Positions 12,421 through 26,400 of a stretch of DNA of 64,000 nt are shown piece after piece. The notes below the pieces were generated by a model, which saw only the letters and a list, made by a program, of their open reading frames with translations, ran no database searches and was not told where the DNA came from. The stretch is taken from assembly GCA_035048485.1 (NCBI GenBank), contig CM068592.1, forward strand, positions 34,976,001 to 35,040,000, written 5' to 3'. The stretch comes from Pteria penguin. Lineage: Eukaryota > Mollusca > Bivalvia > Pterioida > Pteriidae. Every line of letters starts with the position of its first letter. The first letter of the stretch is position 1. A program made the translations under genes and the position numbers.

Positions 12421-14380
12421 CCTCCAATGAGTTACACTGGCTCCTAGTCAGGAGTGGAGAACCTCCTCCAATGAGCTACACCGGCTCCTAGTCAGGAGTG
12501 GAGAACCTCCTCCAATGAGCTACACCGGCTCCTAGTCAGGAGTGGAGGACCTCCTCCAATGAGCTACACCGGCTCCTAGTCAGGAGTGTAGAACCTCATC
12601 CAATGAGCTACACCGGCTCCTAGTCAGGAGTGGGGGACGTTCTCCAATGAGCTACACTGGCTCCTAGTCAGGAGTGGAGAACCTCCTCCAATGAGCTACA
12701 CCGGCTCCTAGTCAGGAGAGGGGGACCTCCTCCAATGAGCTACACTGGCTTCTAGTCTGGAGTGGAGAACCTCCTCCAATGACCTACACCAGCTTCTAGT
12801 CAGGAGTGGGGGACCTCCTCCAATGAGCTACACCGGCTCCTAGTCAGGAGTGGGGGACCTCCTCCGATGAGCTACACCGGCTCCTAGTCAGGAGTGGAGG
12901 ACCTCCTCCAATGAGTTACACTGGCTCATAGTCAGGAGTGGGGGACCTCCTCCAATGAGTTACACTGGCTCCTAGTCAGGAGTGGGGGACCTCCTCCAAT
13001 GAGCTACACCGGCTCCTAGTCAGGAGTGGGGGACCTCGTCAAATGAGTTACACTGGCTCCTAGTCAGGAGTGGGGGACCTCCTCCAATGACTTACACTGG
13101 TTCATAGTCAGGAGTGGGGGACCTCCTCCAATGAGTTACACTGGCTCCTAGTCAGGAGTGGAGAACCTCCTCCGATGAGTTACACTGGCTCATAGTCAGG
13201 AGTGGGGGACCTCCTCCAATTAGTTACACTGGCTCCTAGTCAGGAGTGGGGGACCTCCTCCAATGAGTTACACCGGCTCCTAGTCAGGAGTGGGGGACCT
13301 CCTCCAATGAGTTATACTGGCTCCTAGTCAGGAGTGGAGGACCTCCTCCAATGAGTTACACTGGCTCATAGTCAGGAGTGGGGAACCTCCTCCAATTAGT
13401 TACACTGGCTCCTAGTCAGGAGTGGGGGACCTCCTCCAATGAGTTACACTGGCTCCTAGTCAGGAGTGGAGGACCTCCTCCAATGAGCTACACCGGCTCC
13501 TAGTCAGGAGTGGAGGACCTCCTCCGATGAGTTACACTGGCTCATAGTCAGAGGTGGGGGACCTCCTCCGATGAGTTACACTGGCTCATAGTCAGGAGTG
13601 GAGGACCTCCTCCAATGAGCTACACCGGCTCCTAGTCAGGAGTGGAGGACCTCCTCCGTTGAGTTACACTGGCTCCTAGTCAGGAGTGGGGGACCTCCTC
13701 CAATGAGTTACACTGGCTCCTAGTCAGGAGTGGAGAACCTCCTCCGATGAGTTACACTGGCTCATAGTCAGGAGTGGGGGACCTCCTCCAATGAGTTACA
13801 CTGGCTCCTAGTCAGGAGTGGGGGACCTCCTACAATGAACTACACTGGCTTCTAGTCAGAAGTTGAGAACCTCCTCCAATGAGTTACACTGGCTCATAGT
13901 CAGAGGTGGGGGACCTCCTCCGATGAGTTACACTGGCTCATAGTCAGGAGTGGAGGACCTCCTCCAATGAGCTACACCGGCTCCTAGTCAGGAGTGGAGG
14001 ACCTCCTCCGTTGAGTTACACTGGCTCCTAGTCAGGAGTGGGGGACCTCCTCCAATGAGTTACACTGGCTCCTAGTCAGGAGTGGAGAACCTCCTCCGAT
14101 GAGTTACACTGGCTCATAGTCAGGAGTGGGGGACCTCCTCCAATGAGTTACACTGGCTCATAGTCAGGAGTGGGGGACCTCCTCCAATGAGTTACACTGG
14201 CTCCTAGTCAGGAGTAGGGGACCTCCTCCAATGAGTTACAACGGCTCCTAGTCAGGAGTGGGGGACCTCCTCCAATGAGCTACACCGGCTCCTAGTCAGG
14301 AGTGGAGGACCTCCTCCAATGAGCTACACCGGCTCCTAGTCAGGAGTGGAGGACCTCCTCCAATGAGCTACACCGGCTCA
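12371..14380. repeat. 44-bp minisatellite, about 46 copies, made of a SINE tRNA head
   Basis: Every 44 bases the plus strand repeats GGACCTCCTCCAATGAG(C/T)T then ACAC(C/T)GGCTCCTAGTCAGG and AGTGG. In reverse this is GCCGGTGTAGCTCATTGG, a tRNA-like 5' end with a box A-like TAGCTCATTGG. A segment of 8 units (352 bp) starting at 13549 is repeated starting at 13901, showing block duplication. CTCCTAGTCAGGAG in each unit is itself an inverted repeat. Confidence 0.95.
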
Positions 14381-17300
14381 ACAAAGTCCCCTCCATTATA
14401 TGAAGTAAACTACTTTCACTTAGCTTTTGTTTACAAACTTTTCATTAAAATATTGATATACACCAAAATTCCTGCAATTATCAAGGAGTACCCGTACTTA
14501 AAATTTTTGCTAAATGAACAACTGCACAGTACGGTTATGCAGAACACCTCGTGATCTTTTGATATCAATTGTGTTTTTCTAACACAATAGGCAATAAGTA
14601 TTTTGATTCAATTCTCTTGCTACATGTGTATATGGTTTCAATCGTAAGTATAAGGTAAGCTAAACAGACATCCAAATGGACACATGATGGCGGTTTTATA
14701 TCCCTTTACAACTAAGTAAGCAAACAATGGACTGATTTATAAACAATTTTATTCCTCGTCCAACATCATATTATAAATGTAAGAAAGGACTTTTAAATCT
14801 TGACATTTAACACTGTATAAAAGGTTAGTCTCATTTATACACTTCCTTTTAAACATATTGCAAACTTACAATCAGTATGTATCTTTCATATGCACATACA
14901 TGTCAGACATCCCAAAATTACAGGTACTGAAAACTAGAAATAAATACTGCTATAGTGTACAAGCACTACATACCAAAGTCTCTATATAAACTCAGGCTGT
15001 CTGTCATCAAAGAATTGCTAACATATTTCAGGTAAAAACATCCCACATGGGTTACAGACTACTTCTTTCTGAAAACTACTTCTCTACAATTTAACTTCCT
15101 TTACTCCACGTTATAGTTTATAACTTACAATTTATTAAATCTAAATTCCTATAGATGTATTCACTGTATTTTCTTTTCTTCTTCCTATTTCCTGTATTAT
15201 CTTTCTTTTTTTTTTTTTGGAAGGTAGGTAGGGGGCTTTGGTTCCTAAGGTTTCTTTTAGATGCAAGTATCTAAGCATAGAGGGTCCTGTTAAAATTGTT
15301 TTGGATTTGCAGGTTTTATCAAATTAGAAGGTTTTATGAGGTTCACTTAGTATGTAGTTTTAAAACATATTAAAGATTACATAGCTCCTCTCAACAGCAG
15401 CATTTAATATTCAATTACAGGAAACTAGTTAATATTATCAATAATATAAATTATCAATAATACAGTAAAATTGTCAGTTCAAATTCAAATCTTTTGCATG
15501 TAATAAGATGTCTAGATAGGAAACCGACAGATTTGAGCTACCCAAAAATTCTTCACCAAGTCACTCAAGCAGAGAGAGTTGGCCAGATGCAGCAACTGAT
15601 GCATGGGACCATCTCATACCTAAGATAAATCACTGATCCAAATTTGGTCACTCCGACACGAGGACTTTGTCTAATACTGATCTACCCCAAACTTCTTAAC
15701 TATATCAGTCTAGCAGAAACAGTAAGTCATGTGTGGCATTTGATGCATGGGATCATCTGGGTATTTTCAGATGAATCACAATATTCTACCCCTAACTTCT
15801 TAATGCACTAAAATGGGAAAAGGTCAGACACTGTATCAAATGCATTGGTCCATCTGGGTATCTTGGGGTGAACCACTAATGCCAGTTTGGTCAATCTGGC
15901 ATTCGTAGTTTGTTCAATACCGAGGTACACAAAACTTCTGAACTGGACACGGATGCGCAAGGAAACAGCATAAGTTTATCTTAACTCCGTAGAGGTCAGA
16001 AAAAATGAAATCATACATTTGTTCATTTCTTGAAAGCTTATTCTGTGAAGATATGAAACATGTTGCTTTAGGAAAACAAACTTCTACCTAAACATCTTTT
16101 ACCAAAAATTTTAAAAAATGATATTTGTTTTTGATTCAAGATAACTTATAAATAACTGCTCACAAGTGTGGAGTTTAAGCACTGTAATCGAATGGTAAAT
16201 ACACAAAATGCTTATCAGTGCACTGTTAATTAATGTGTCATACAATGAATAAATTCAATATGGACGCTGCATGGAATCCTAGTACAAAATACACATCCCA
16301 TAAAAATCTTCACCTTGCCTTCACACCCGATAAAATTTTATTCTCTATAACAAGCTTTATGCATGAGTATACAAACAACAACAGGTTTGATAACAAAATA
16401 GTGTAAATAATAGTAGAAATATATAGATCCAGTTGTACATTAAACTATGCTATCTACAAAGAACAATACATATGCCAACAAGAACATATTCTGTGAACAA
16501 TTAAAGCACTTAAAAAGAAGTATCACAATTTCATTTTTCAAATTCCTGCAGAACAATACCAATGTTTAAATGGTATTGGAAACGAAACCTGTGTCTCAAA
16601 GATTGCAATGCATCAAAAGACTGGAGGGTTTTAGTCTATTTTGTGATTTGTTCATAACTAAAATTGATCCAACTGAATATATATTCACTGAGCTAATTTA
16701 AAAATATCCTGTAAATCTGTGCTATATTGGGGCCATAGTTACCATGGCAGCATCTAAATGGTCTTTCAATACCAGTACAAAATAATCTCCTATAAAAACT
16801 TATGAGTTTAAAACATTAAAAAGTAGTTTAGGCAATATTCTTAGATGGTCAATGCAGCAAGTTTGACTGAGGAGGCTAAATAAAACACTTGTCAGTATGA
16901 ACAAAGAGATGGCTTAAGTATCTAAATCAAAAAATTCAGACACTATCATTTTTATGTAACCAAAGGCATTTCAATGGAAATAATATCTATATGGAGATGA
17001 AATTTTGATTAATCTGACCAAACAAAAAAAAAAATAAATTAATAATCATAATAATAATAAAAAACCATATCTTTCACATGGTGATATCATAAGTTTGATC
17101 TACTCAAATAGAACTTAAAACACAAATAAATGCATTGGTTGCTTTATATGCTGGGATCTTGAGCCAAATTCCACCTTTCTCCTGTCAAATCATGATACGG
17201 ATAAAGGTACCATTCATATAAACAAAGCATCTCAGTCTGGGGATCAAATCTTAATTTCTTGAACTATAGGCCATGTCTTATAGAATATGAGTAACATTCT

Positions 17301-20300
17301 TTTTCACAATTTTTATAGAACATTTCAAACTTAGATGCAAAAAATGAGCTCAATTCTTCTTTTTTTTTTGTTTTTTTTTTAAAGAAAGGTTTTTGTTCAT
17401 CTTAAATTGTATTCCTTGGCAAAGTTGTCTTTTGAATTTTGAAATATTGTCTAATCATAACTTTTTAAATGCGATTCGCATTAATTCATCAAAATATTTA
17501 CAAAGTCAAAACTAATACATGTACAAATAATACTCTATCATCTTTTAGCAAGACTAAGTTGAAAGATAGTTGGATTATAAGAACTTCAAGACTGTAAGAT
17601 ATCCTTAATGAGATAAGTTATCTGCTCTTGTCTATTTCTGTAATTTACAGATGTGGGAAAGGAGTGGTATACAGTTGTGTAATGACTGTTAATTCCATTT
17701 ACTTTTCTTATTTGTATGGCCAACTGACCAAGGTGAGATAGTCAGTGAAGTAGAACTCAGCTCACTGAAATATACTGAAGACAGGAGAGGGCTCACCAAG
17801 GGCAGACAAATCATTCTATCAGATTCTCTTCTATATCCAACCAGATTTTCTATCACAAGTCTTGGGCTAAGATGTAGAAAAGAAATATAACCTTTTTATA
17901 CTATACATAGGATGTCAAAAGAAAACTCAGTTCTGTTTACTTTTCTTCTCCAACAAATAACTACTTTACATGGACATGATTTTCTAACATCATACCTATA
18001 TACAATATATCATAATTAATTAACTTTTTTCTTTCATTTTCATGGATGAATTTATTTTTTGATTTTATAATAAATAAATTCTAATCATTAAAACTGGAGA
18101 CAGTTTTAAATAGTCTCGAATAATGAATCAGTTGAGACAAAAGTTTGAGACATTGGTGCTATTTTGAAATACAAATGCTAACATGTTTGATTTTATGCAT
18201 CATACGATTATCTGATTAAAAGCTATATCGACTCATTTTATAAATACCTGCAAGTCTACCTATTAAAGCACTGGACTACTTCCTTTGTGTATTTATGTAT
18301 TTACTTACTATGAACTATGTCCATACAGACTTAGTATTACATGATCATATGGTTCATATCAGGCGCAAGCTTGTAAATGTATAATGATTAAAAATTTGTC
18401 AGCTTTTTAATAGATGCGTGCTCTAGCACTTAACCATTAAAACAAGAAAATTTGTTCAACTGTAACAAAATACACGAAACTGATCAAACTTTTAAACCAA
18501 CGTGATAGTATCAAACATATTTGTTTTTTTCATCTTAAAGCATCAGTATGTGGGAATTTCATTGAATAACATGATTGGATTAATGTAATCTGAACCTGTC
18601 TTTATTAAAATATGCATCACAAAATCAGTCTGTGAAATACTTAATATTAGAACATACTGAATATGAGATTCATAACAAAATATATAAACATGTGTTTTAG
18701 AAAATAAAAGGCTTTGATTTATGCTTTTCCTAGTTACCATGTATCCATAAATATCAAACAAGTGTGGATGCTGTGACAATTTTAGACGAAAGAGCAAAAT
18801 ATGATAATACATTGTATCTAAATATTAAGGTGATGAAACCCTCTGACAAGAAAGGCAATTTTTACACTCATGAATTACAATAAATATCTAAAAAAAATCT
18901 ATATATACATAAAAGGTTATTCCTATCATACTTACACTGGAAAAGCATACTGAAACCATCTATATGGTGAAAACTGTGCATTTATCTCTTTGAAATATAT
19001 ATTGTTAACGGAAAATTTTTATTTCAATTTGCAAAGGGAAATTTCATCGAACAGTATACAAAGTTTATCTACATTCTTTGAAGAACAAGATGTGTATATG
19101 AAACATAATGCACTTGGTTGCAATAAGATTACTTTATAGGATACATGTGTATTTATCACCATGAGACAGAGACAATACACATGTGTATGCCTGAACAAAG
19201 CCTGAATAAAGCATGTAAAATGCCAAACTCTGCTATGACAAAACGAAAATACATCAAAATTGAAAGTGATCTTACTTAGGTCCTGATATTGAATACATTA
19301 TAAAGTAATTCAAACCTCTACAAGGAAGCTCGAGTCTATATTTAGCATACATATTATCATAGGCTTTTTTAAGCATACAGTTTACCTTAGCTCCAAAATA
19401 AGGTAAGAGTGTCACCTAAAATTAAAGGGGTCTTTCTTAGGTCCTGATACTGAGTGTGTAATAATTTCATTTAAATCTCTCAGAGTAAACTGAAGATATC
19501 ATGAGACCTAGAAAGTACCCACAAAATCTATTGTTGGCATAACGGTCATGGTCAAGATCACAAGGTCATTCACCTTGGTTTCATTTGAAAAGGGTTTCAT
19601 TAGTGGAGTACACATACCAAATATGATGTTTAATTTTTTTATATCAAAAAGTTATGGGAAATGTAGCTGAAAGACAAACTTACAGACAGGACAAAAACAG
19701 GGGCATCAGAATGGAATTTCCAAACACCCAAAAGAACAAGATCTTGTACTGGCCATGTAACTTAGAGCTTGTATGTACAATTGGAGAAAGATATGTTTTT
19801 ATAAAGAAAAATATAGGGGTCACTGAACCTTATCTTTTAAAATTCAAACTCTGTAACAAGGTGAAAATAGAGAGGTATATACTTTCATAAGTTTTCTAAA
19901 GATTTATTTTATTTGTGAAGTAATGATAAGATTAGAAATTTAAACCTTCAAAAGAGGAAGTATGCACTTCCTGTTCTGAAATTTGAAATACAATGTAACT
20001 GTCAAATCAAATTCTAACATAACAGTTTAAGGTAATACATTTACTATATTACATCACTGTTTTAGCAGAATATTGCAACCTCTAATGATACTTAATACAA
20101 AGTGCCATTATCAGTGATCCTGATACCAAAATAGGAGAAAAAAACCAGTAAATTAGTATCCTAACATGTACCACGCAAATAAAATCAAAAAGAAAAAATA
20201 CTGAATGAAAGTAATCTGTTAATAATATATAAGACTGTGTTCTGAATATGGTAAATTTATTCTAGACATAATGAGAAAGAATCCTTCACTACATGAAATT

Positions 20301-20351
20301 CTGATTATGAACCACCCTCAATAAAACAAATAAATATTACAGCAATTACAA
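14381..20351 (-). other. 3' flank of the ankyrin gene, possible long 3' UTR
   Basis: Six kilobases of AT-rich DNA with no recognisable exon or intact transposon up to about 19400. AATAAA on the minus strand occurs at 20256-20261 and again near 14749-14754, where a T/G-rich stretch follows. Either could be a poly(A) signal; which is used cannot be seen. Confidence 0.35.
19430..19700. repeat. dispersed repeat with AGGTCA-type half-sites
   Basis: Contains GGTCATGGTCAAGATCACAA, GGTCATTCACC, ACACATACCAAATATGATG, AAAAGTTATGGGAAATGTAG and ACAAACTTACAGACAGGAC. The same module order recurs at about 34860, 41120, 44790 and, in fragments, elsewhere in the window. Confidence 0.6.
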
Positions 20352-20467
20352 TCAGTAAAATTCTGAGTCAGAACTTTGATATGACCCTGAGTGTTCCTTG
20401 ATATCTTGTACACTGCCTTGGCTACCTACACTTAACTGATCATACGTCTCTAAGGTTCGGGTTCCTC
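20352..20467 (-). CDS. ANKRD28: ankyrin subunit exon 28, carboxy terminus (residues 998-1035 and stop)
   Basis: [20 protein letters not shown] through [12 protein letters not shown], then TGA at 20352-20354. The serine-rich unstructured tail ending SDSExY is the same as that of human ANKRD28. The nearest AATAAA on this strand is at 20256-20261, about 90 bases beyond the stop. Confidence 0.95.
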
Positions 20468-23400
20468 CTGTAAAATACAATCATCATCATTATAAAGTAT
20501 CCTGGGTTTGAATGGTGCTCTCAGTTTCATGCTAACAGAGGATTGTTAAGTTAATGTGGTGGCTGCCAGTGTTTAGTGGTGGATGTAACCATGGTAATAA
20601 GAGACAGCCACAGGGTTTCAGTGATGCATTGGGAGACCGCTTCACTTGCCAAGATTGTGATTTGAACCATGACTTTCAGACAGACCACAGACAATTAAAA
20701 CATAACTCTTCATCAAACTCACAATTGATGTCTCTGGTGTTTAACTGGCAATTATGAGTCCAAACACTTAAAAAAAATTCAATTAAAATGTAAGCCGGTG
20801 TGGCCTAGTGGATAAGGTGCTCGGCTCGTGATCGAGAGGTCGCGGGTTCGACTCCCGCCCGGGGCACACCGGTGTTCTGTCTTTCGGATGAGACAGTAAA
20901 AACCGAGGTCCCGTGTCACGGTAGGCGTGGCACGTAAAAGATCCCTCACTGCTTCGGGTGGGTCCGTTGCAAAGGTCTAAATTTGTATGCAATGCATCAG
21001 GCAGATGCCGTCACCATATACGTGAAATAATCGTGGAGTGACGTAAAACAATAATCAAACAAACAAACAAATAAAAGGGTAATATGCTCATCAAGATTCA
21101 AACCTATAATCTTCAGAAGACAAACTGAATAGTTACTATAAAACCTACAGGATCTTGATGCATGCCTTCCTTAGTAGGCAACCTTAATGTAGTATAGTTT
21201 ATATACTACAGATTATCATAAGACCATGTGATTCAGCCTTTCATGACTACATTCCAAATTTATGAGTCCTGAAAGTACAATCCTACTTCACTTTGCTTGC
21301 AACACCTCTACTCCATCAAAGAATATTATGACAAGGATTACTGAACTTTTAGTCATTTCAAAAATTTTATTAATGCCATATCAATTACGAAACTTCTAAT
21401 GTCTTTTCGTTCAAAATTTCAAAACCTATATAAACCACAATAAACTTCTTTGAGTAACTAAAACAAACTACAAAACCTGTATTAAATACATATGTATGTA
21501 TTCACATATATGTTTCAATACAATACATAGTATAGTAATATACATGCCATAATATTGGAATAACAAATAACTTACCAAATGTGCTATTTGGAGTACTTTC
21601 ATAGCGACTATGCCTAGACATAGCATTATTGGGGGTAGGAATGGATGGCATATGAGCTAGAATCATGGCCAGACATTCTGCCACACGGTTATTAGGAGCG
21701 CATGCCAAGGCAGGAGTATGCCCTGAAAGAGCAGAGATGATAGTGTGATAGAATAGATCAATGTTAACATCACAATGCATGTTTATTATGTCCTGAAAAG
21801 TAGAGATGACAGTATGATAGAAAAGGCTATGTTAACCTCACAATGCATGTAAATAATCCCCTGAAAACGCTGCGATGAAAGTGTGAGAATATCGTTTTTA
21901 CATCAATGTTGAAAAATATCATCAAAATGCATGTTTTAAATGGAGACTGAAGCAACACTAAGTTCCTTTGTGTTGTTTGGAATTTTTATTCTGTATATGT
22001 CAGTGAAGTTGCTCAATTTCTTGCCTGTATGCTAGATTTTATTGGATTTATTTGTTTGTTATCCTCAAAAGATTATTTCATCTGTATGGAGGCAACCATT
22101 GCTTATGAACGGAGGAACCAAAAGTTCTTATTGAAAAGATATATTTGATTATTAATACACTTGCCTCTGGGATCATACCTATACTTGACAGAGGTAAGAA
22201 TTCCAGTCCAATGTTATGTTAATCTACTAGGCCAATTTATCCATTGCACTACATGTAAAATCATAACAAAAAAGTAAGAAGCTTAGATAATGCCATACTA
22301 AAAGAAATCCATATGCAAGGCAAAATTATGCCATTTGAAGTAAGTTGAATTTTAACCTGCAGCATTTGGGTGCTAGCATTTCTATTAAAAATATGGATAA
22401 ATAGTTTAAGTAATGCTCCAATGCACTTAAGTAGACATGCACATGCAGCACATGACACTGAAGAAGTGTTTTTTCCATAATAAAGTTTTTTAGTGTCAGG
22501 TATTGAAACATGCAAGATTTTGAAAAAAAAAAAAAAATGTAGAGGTCGATTTACATAATGCTATGTATCATACAATATCTTCCCATATATAGGTATATAT
22601 GTACTGTAGGGGTACCTACTTTAACAGAGCCAAAGTTTAGTGGAAAAAGATCAAAACAGTTTCATGATAAATTACTAAGTTTTGAATTAGCAGGATTAGT
22701 ACTGTTCCTTATGATTTTTAATGACTTTTTTTCAGAAAATTCCTGAATTATCACTGTACAGACAAAATTAACACTTAAGGCTATGTAAAACCTATTCTAT
22801 GTTTCTCAGATAATTGGTTCTCAAAAAAGTGGCAAAGTAGGTAGGGTACTTATTCTTTGTATTTTTTCCTGAAACAGTACTAAGCTAGTTCGGATGAAAT
22901 GAATGAAATCTTCCCCGCGGCAAAGCAAATTTTGATCTGCAGCTCTTATTTTTTTCAAATTGAAAAATGCATTTCGTTTCTCACTTTCGGAAATCTCGAC
23001 AACATCGTTTTCTTAATATTTGGAAAATAATTTGAATTAGAAAACATCGTCCAAAAAGTTGACACTTCTGATGCTTTCATGGTGTGAAAAGCTTGTCCTT
23101 TTCAGAATTTCTGCTCTTGCTTACAAACACTTCGAAAATTAAATCTTTCATTTCCTCAGGATTTGCGAGCAGTTGAATTTTCAGATCGTTATTAGCTGGG
23201 CAATTGATGTATCTTTAACAATTGGAAGAATTGTCCATTGCACAACTTTTATCTTCCTTAAAATTTACTTTAATGCTTAGAAGAAAGCTATCTATTATCT
23301 ATCTATCTCTCTCTTCAGCCCCCCACCCCCAGCCGCCATTTGCATTTGTATTGTTATCATGGGATACTTTCAAGTAAGTTCATAGGGATGTTTTTTGGTA

Positions 23401-26400
23401 ACTTCATTAAATTAAGCATTTTATTAACACGGACAAAATAATTTCTCTTTCTCATAGGGGAAAATATGTGTGCTATAAATAGATATTTTATATTTAGCAA
23501 TTGATCAAAACAGAGACATGGCGGCTATTTTTTTCCGAAGTTGCAATAAATACGACTTGTAGGCAGCAAATTTTAGTGTGCAGCAGTGTCCGAGAAACAT
23601 AGAATTAATTTTAAATAGCCTATATTTAGAAAACATACAGTGTCCCTGTGAGAGGACTACAGAAACATCATTAGAAGCAGATCTTATGTAGTAATCAAGG
23701 GTTTGGCTTCCAGTGCAGGAAATAAGGGTTTAGTTTCATAACTGTACCACTGTGTTTGAGAGGATGGCAAAGTACTGCTTTTATATTATAGTACATAAGA
23801 AAGATTGCCATCTTGTAGTACATAAACAACACTGCTGAAAGGATGTTGAATCTGGAGTTACTAGCCAACTAATGATGTAATGTAAATGAAGCCATTGTCT
23901 CTTTAAATATGCATGCATGTTTGAAGTAACAAATACATGTCCTCATTGACATTGCTAAAAATTGCTGAAATATTAAGTGGGTACTTCAAACATCATGCAA
24001 AGGATACGGTATTGCAAGCATATTGCTGCAGATGTACAAGTGCTAAAGTTGGTGTTAACAAAATCAAACACAGAAGCTTAATATAGGTTTATGAATTAAC
24101 ATTACTTTTGCCTGTTCCTCATACACCATCTTATCATAAATTATCATAGGTGTAATTATAAGAAAGTACACTACAAATACTGCTTCATCTCCTAAATATG
24201 CCACAGTAAGTCCATGTACAGTCTATGTTATGCACTAATCATGATTTGCAATATTGTAACACTAAAAACAATAACAGAAATTAAATTTTGCTCACCATTT
24301 TCATCTAATGCACTGACACTGCTTCCTTTTCTAATTAAATCTTGGACGACTGGAACAAGTCCAAATTTAGCTGCTATATGAAGAGGACTGAAAGCAGAAA
24401 TTTTCAAATCTCTTTTTAAAACTGTTAGCATGAAAAAGTATGATTATCTTTAAGCAAACATAATTAACTTTTTAAACAAATATTAAGAAAACATAGTGTA
24501 ATAAAAGATTTCCAAACTCACCTCCATACAGTATTAATTTTGTCCAAAAAAACCCCAAACAAACAAACAAGAAAAAAAAAAACCCAAACCCCCCCCCTTC
24601 CAAAAAACCCCCAAATAAATAAAAAATACAAAATGAACTTATGGTGCAAGTTTGGTAACTGTATCACAAATAATTTCTCCAATACTGAGTTACCCCAAAC
24701 TACTTTACCAAAATGTGGTCGCAGGAGGGAATGCAGATACCAAGGGTATAGTTATAAGCTCCTCTAAACTTCATCGAGGAGAACTAAAATTTTTTATATT
24801 CTTTAAAAAAATTTTTTATTTCATTTCAATGGATCCAACATAATCAATATGTTCCCATTGTTCATTTGCCAATCCATAGGCACGACGGAATATACAAAGA
24901 TTTTGACCTATTTGCAAAATAATGAGCAAACTTAAACAGTAATATAGAACTTCTAAATACAAAAATTTTAAGTCATGCTATCAATACAGTCCATTATATT
25001 CTATCCAATCTTTAAAATTCAAAAGTAAAGCGTATGTTTTACTGAAACTACTTTTGGAAAATCTTTCTATAAATTCATTAAATTGTTTCTTGCATAAAGA
25101 GAATTTCAACACCCCTCCCCCTCACTCGCAGCTTTATGAGAAATACAATTTACAGATTTTACAGTAGATTGCAGTGCATAAAGTCTGGGTAATCTGTGAT
25201 GATAAAAAAATTAGCTAAGGTTATACTTACGTTTTTAATTCATTATTGGCTATATTACTAATAGAGGAATCTGTTATTTTATCTAAAAGAAGGAGGGCTA
25301 CATTCTCATGCTCCTGTAAAGGAAAAATGAAGTTAAGAGAGGCTAAAGACAATCATTATATGAAAGGATAAAATGTGTGGACTAAAATAAATAGGGATGT
25401 AGGAAACCACTGGTCAAGACCACTTCTGGTAGAATAACTTTTACAGTTTAATTTCATAATTTACACATGTACACATTTCTTTGATGCTTTTGCTGGATGC
25501 AATTATAAAGTACCTTCTCATCAAGGAGACTTCATTAATAATACAAAAGGACTTTTATAATCTACATAGTGTAATTTAAATGGAACACAGGTATATCACA
25601 GAGGGATGTATGGACAAAGTGACACTAAGGTGTTGGTAAATGTATGCTTTGAAGCTGATACAGAAACTGAATACGAGTGTCTATCTTAAACTTAAAATAT
25701 TTATCAATATGATTGCAACAATAATGATCAGGTTAAGGACAATACAGTCAGGAGTCTGGGGCTTTATTCACAAAGAAACTTAAGTCTAAGTCTAAGAATT
25801 GAGACCTATATGGTTGCATTTGTCTTAATTCTAAGAATTAATAAAAAGTTTCTGTACACAGTATATCTGACAACCTATTCACAGACAAACTTTTGACAAA
25901 TTCTTAGAATAATGACACATGGTATTTTAGGTCTCAATTCTTACACTTAGACTTAAGTTTCTATGTGAATAAGGCCCCTGATGTCTATTGGCTATTCTGC
26001 ATCTAATACACCAGAATATCTCTATTGATATACTTCAGTATTTGTATGTAATTTTTCCATTCCTACAGAAATATATGAATACTTACATAATTACAAGCAA
26101 AATGAAGAGCCGTATTACCATCACAGTCTGTTAAAGTTAGGTCTGCATTGTTTTCAAGTAAAAGCTCTGAAAAACAGCAAGTGTACCCGACACTCAAATG
26201 ACTGGTTTGCCTGTTGAGGATTTAGGTTAGATTTCATGTTACTTTCCTATAAAATTCCCAATAATATCATGCAAAGATAAAACAAGGCTCTGATTTCTTG
26301 AACAAAGGAAACATACCCAGAATGAATAGCTTCAAGTGATGTGCTTAACCACTAGGCTAAGTCAGCCAAAACATGTATTTAAAATTTTCTTGCACACTCA

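Noticed and set aside
12371..14380. CRISPR-like array of regularly spaced repeats
   Set aside because: The repeat is contiguous with no unique spacers, the genome is eukaryotic, and the unit is a SINE head.
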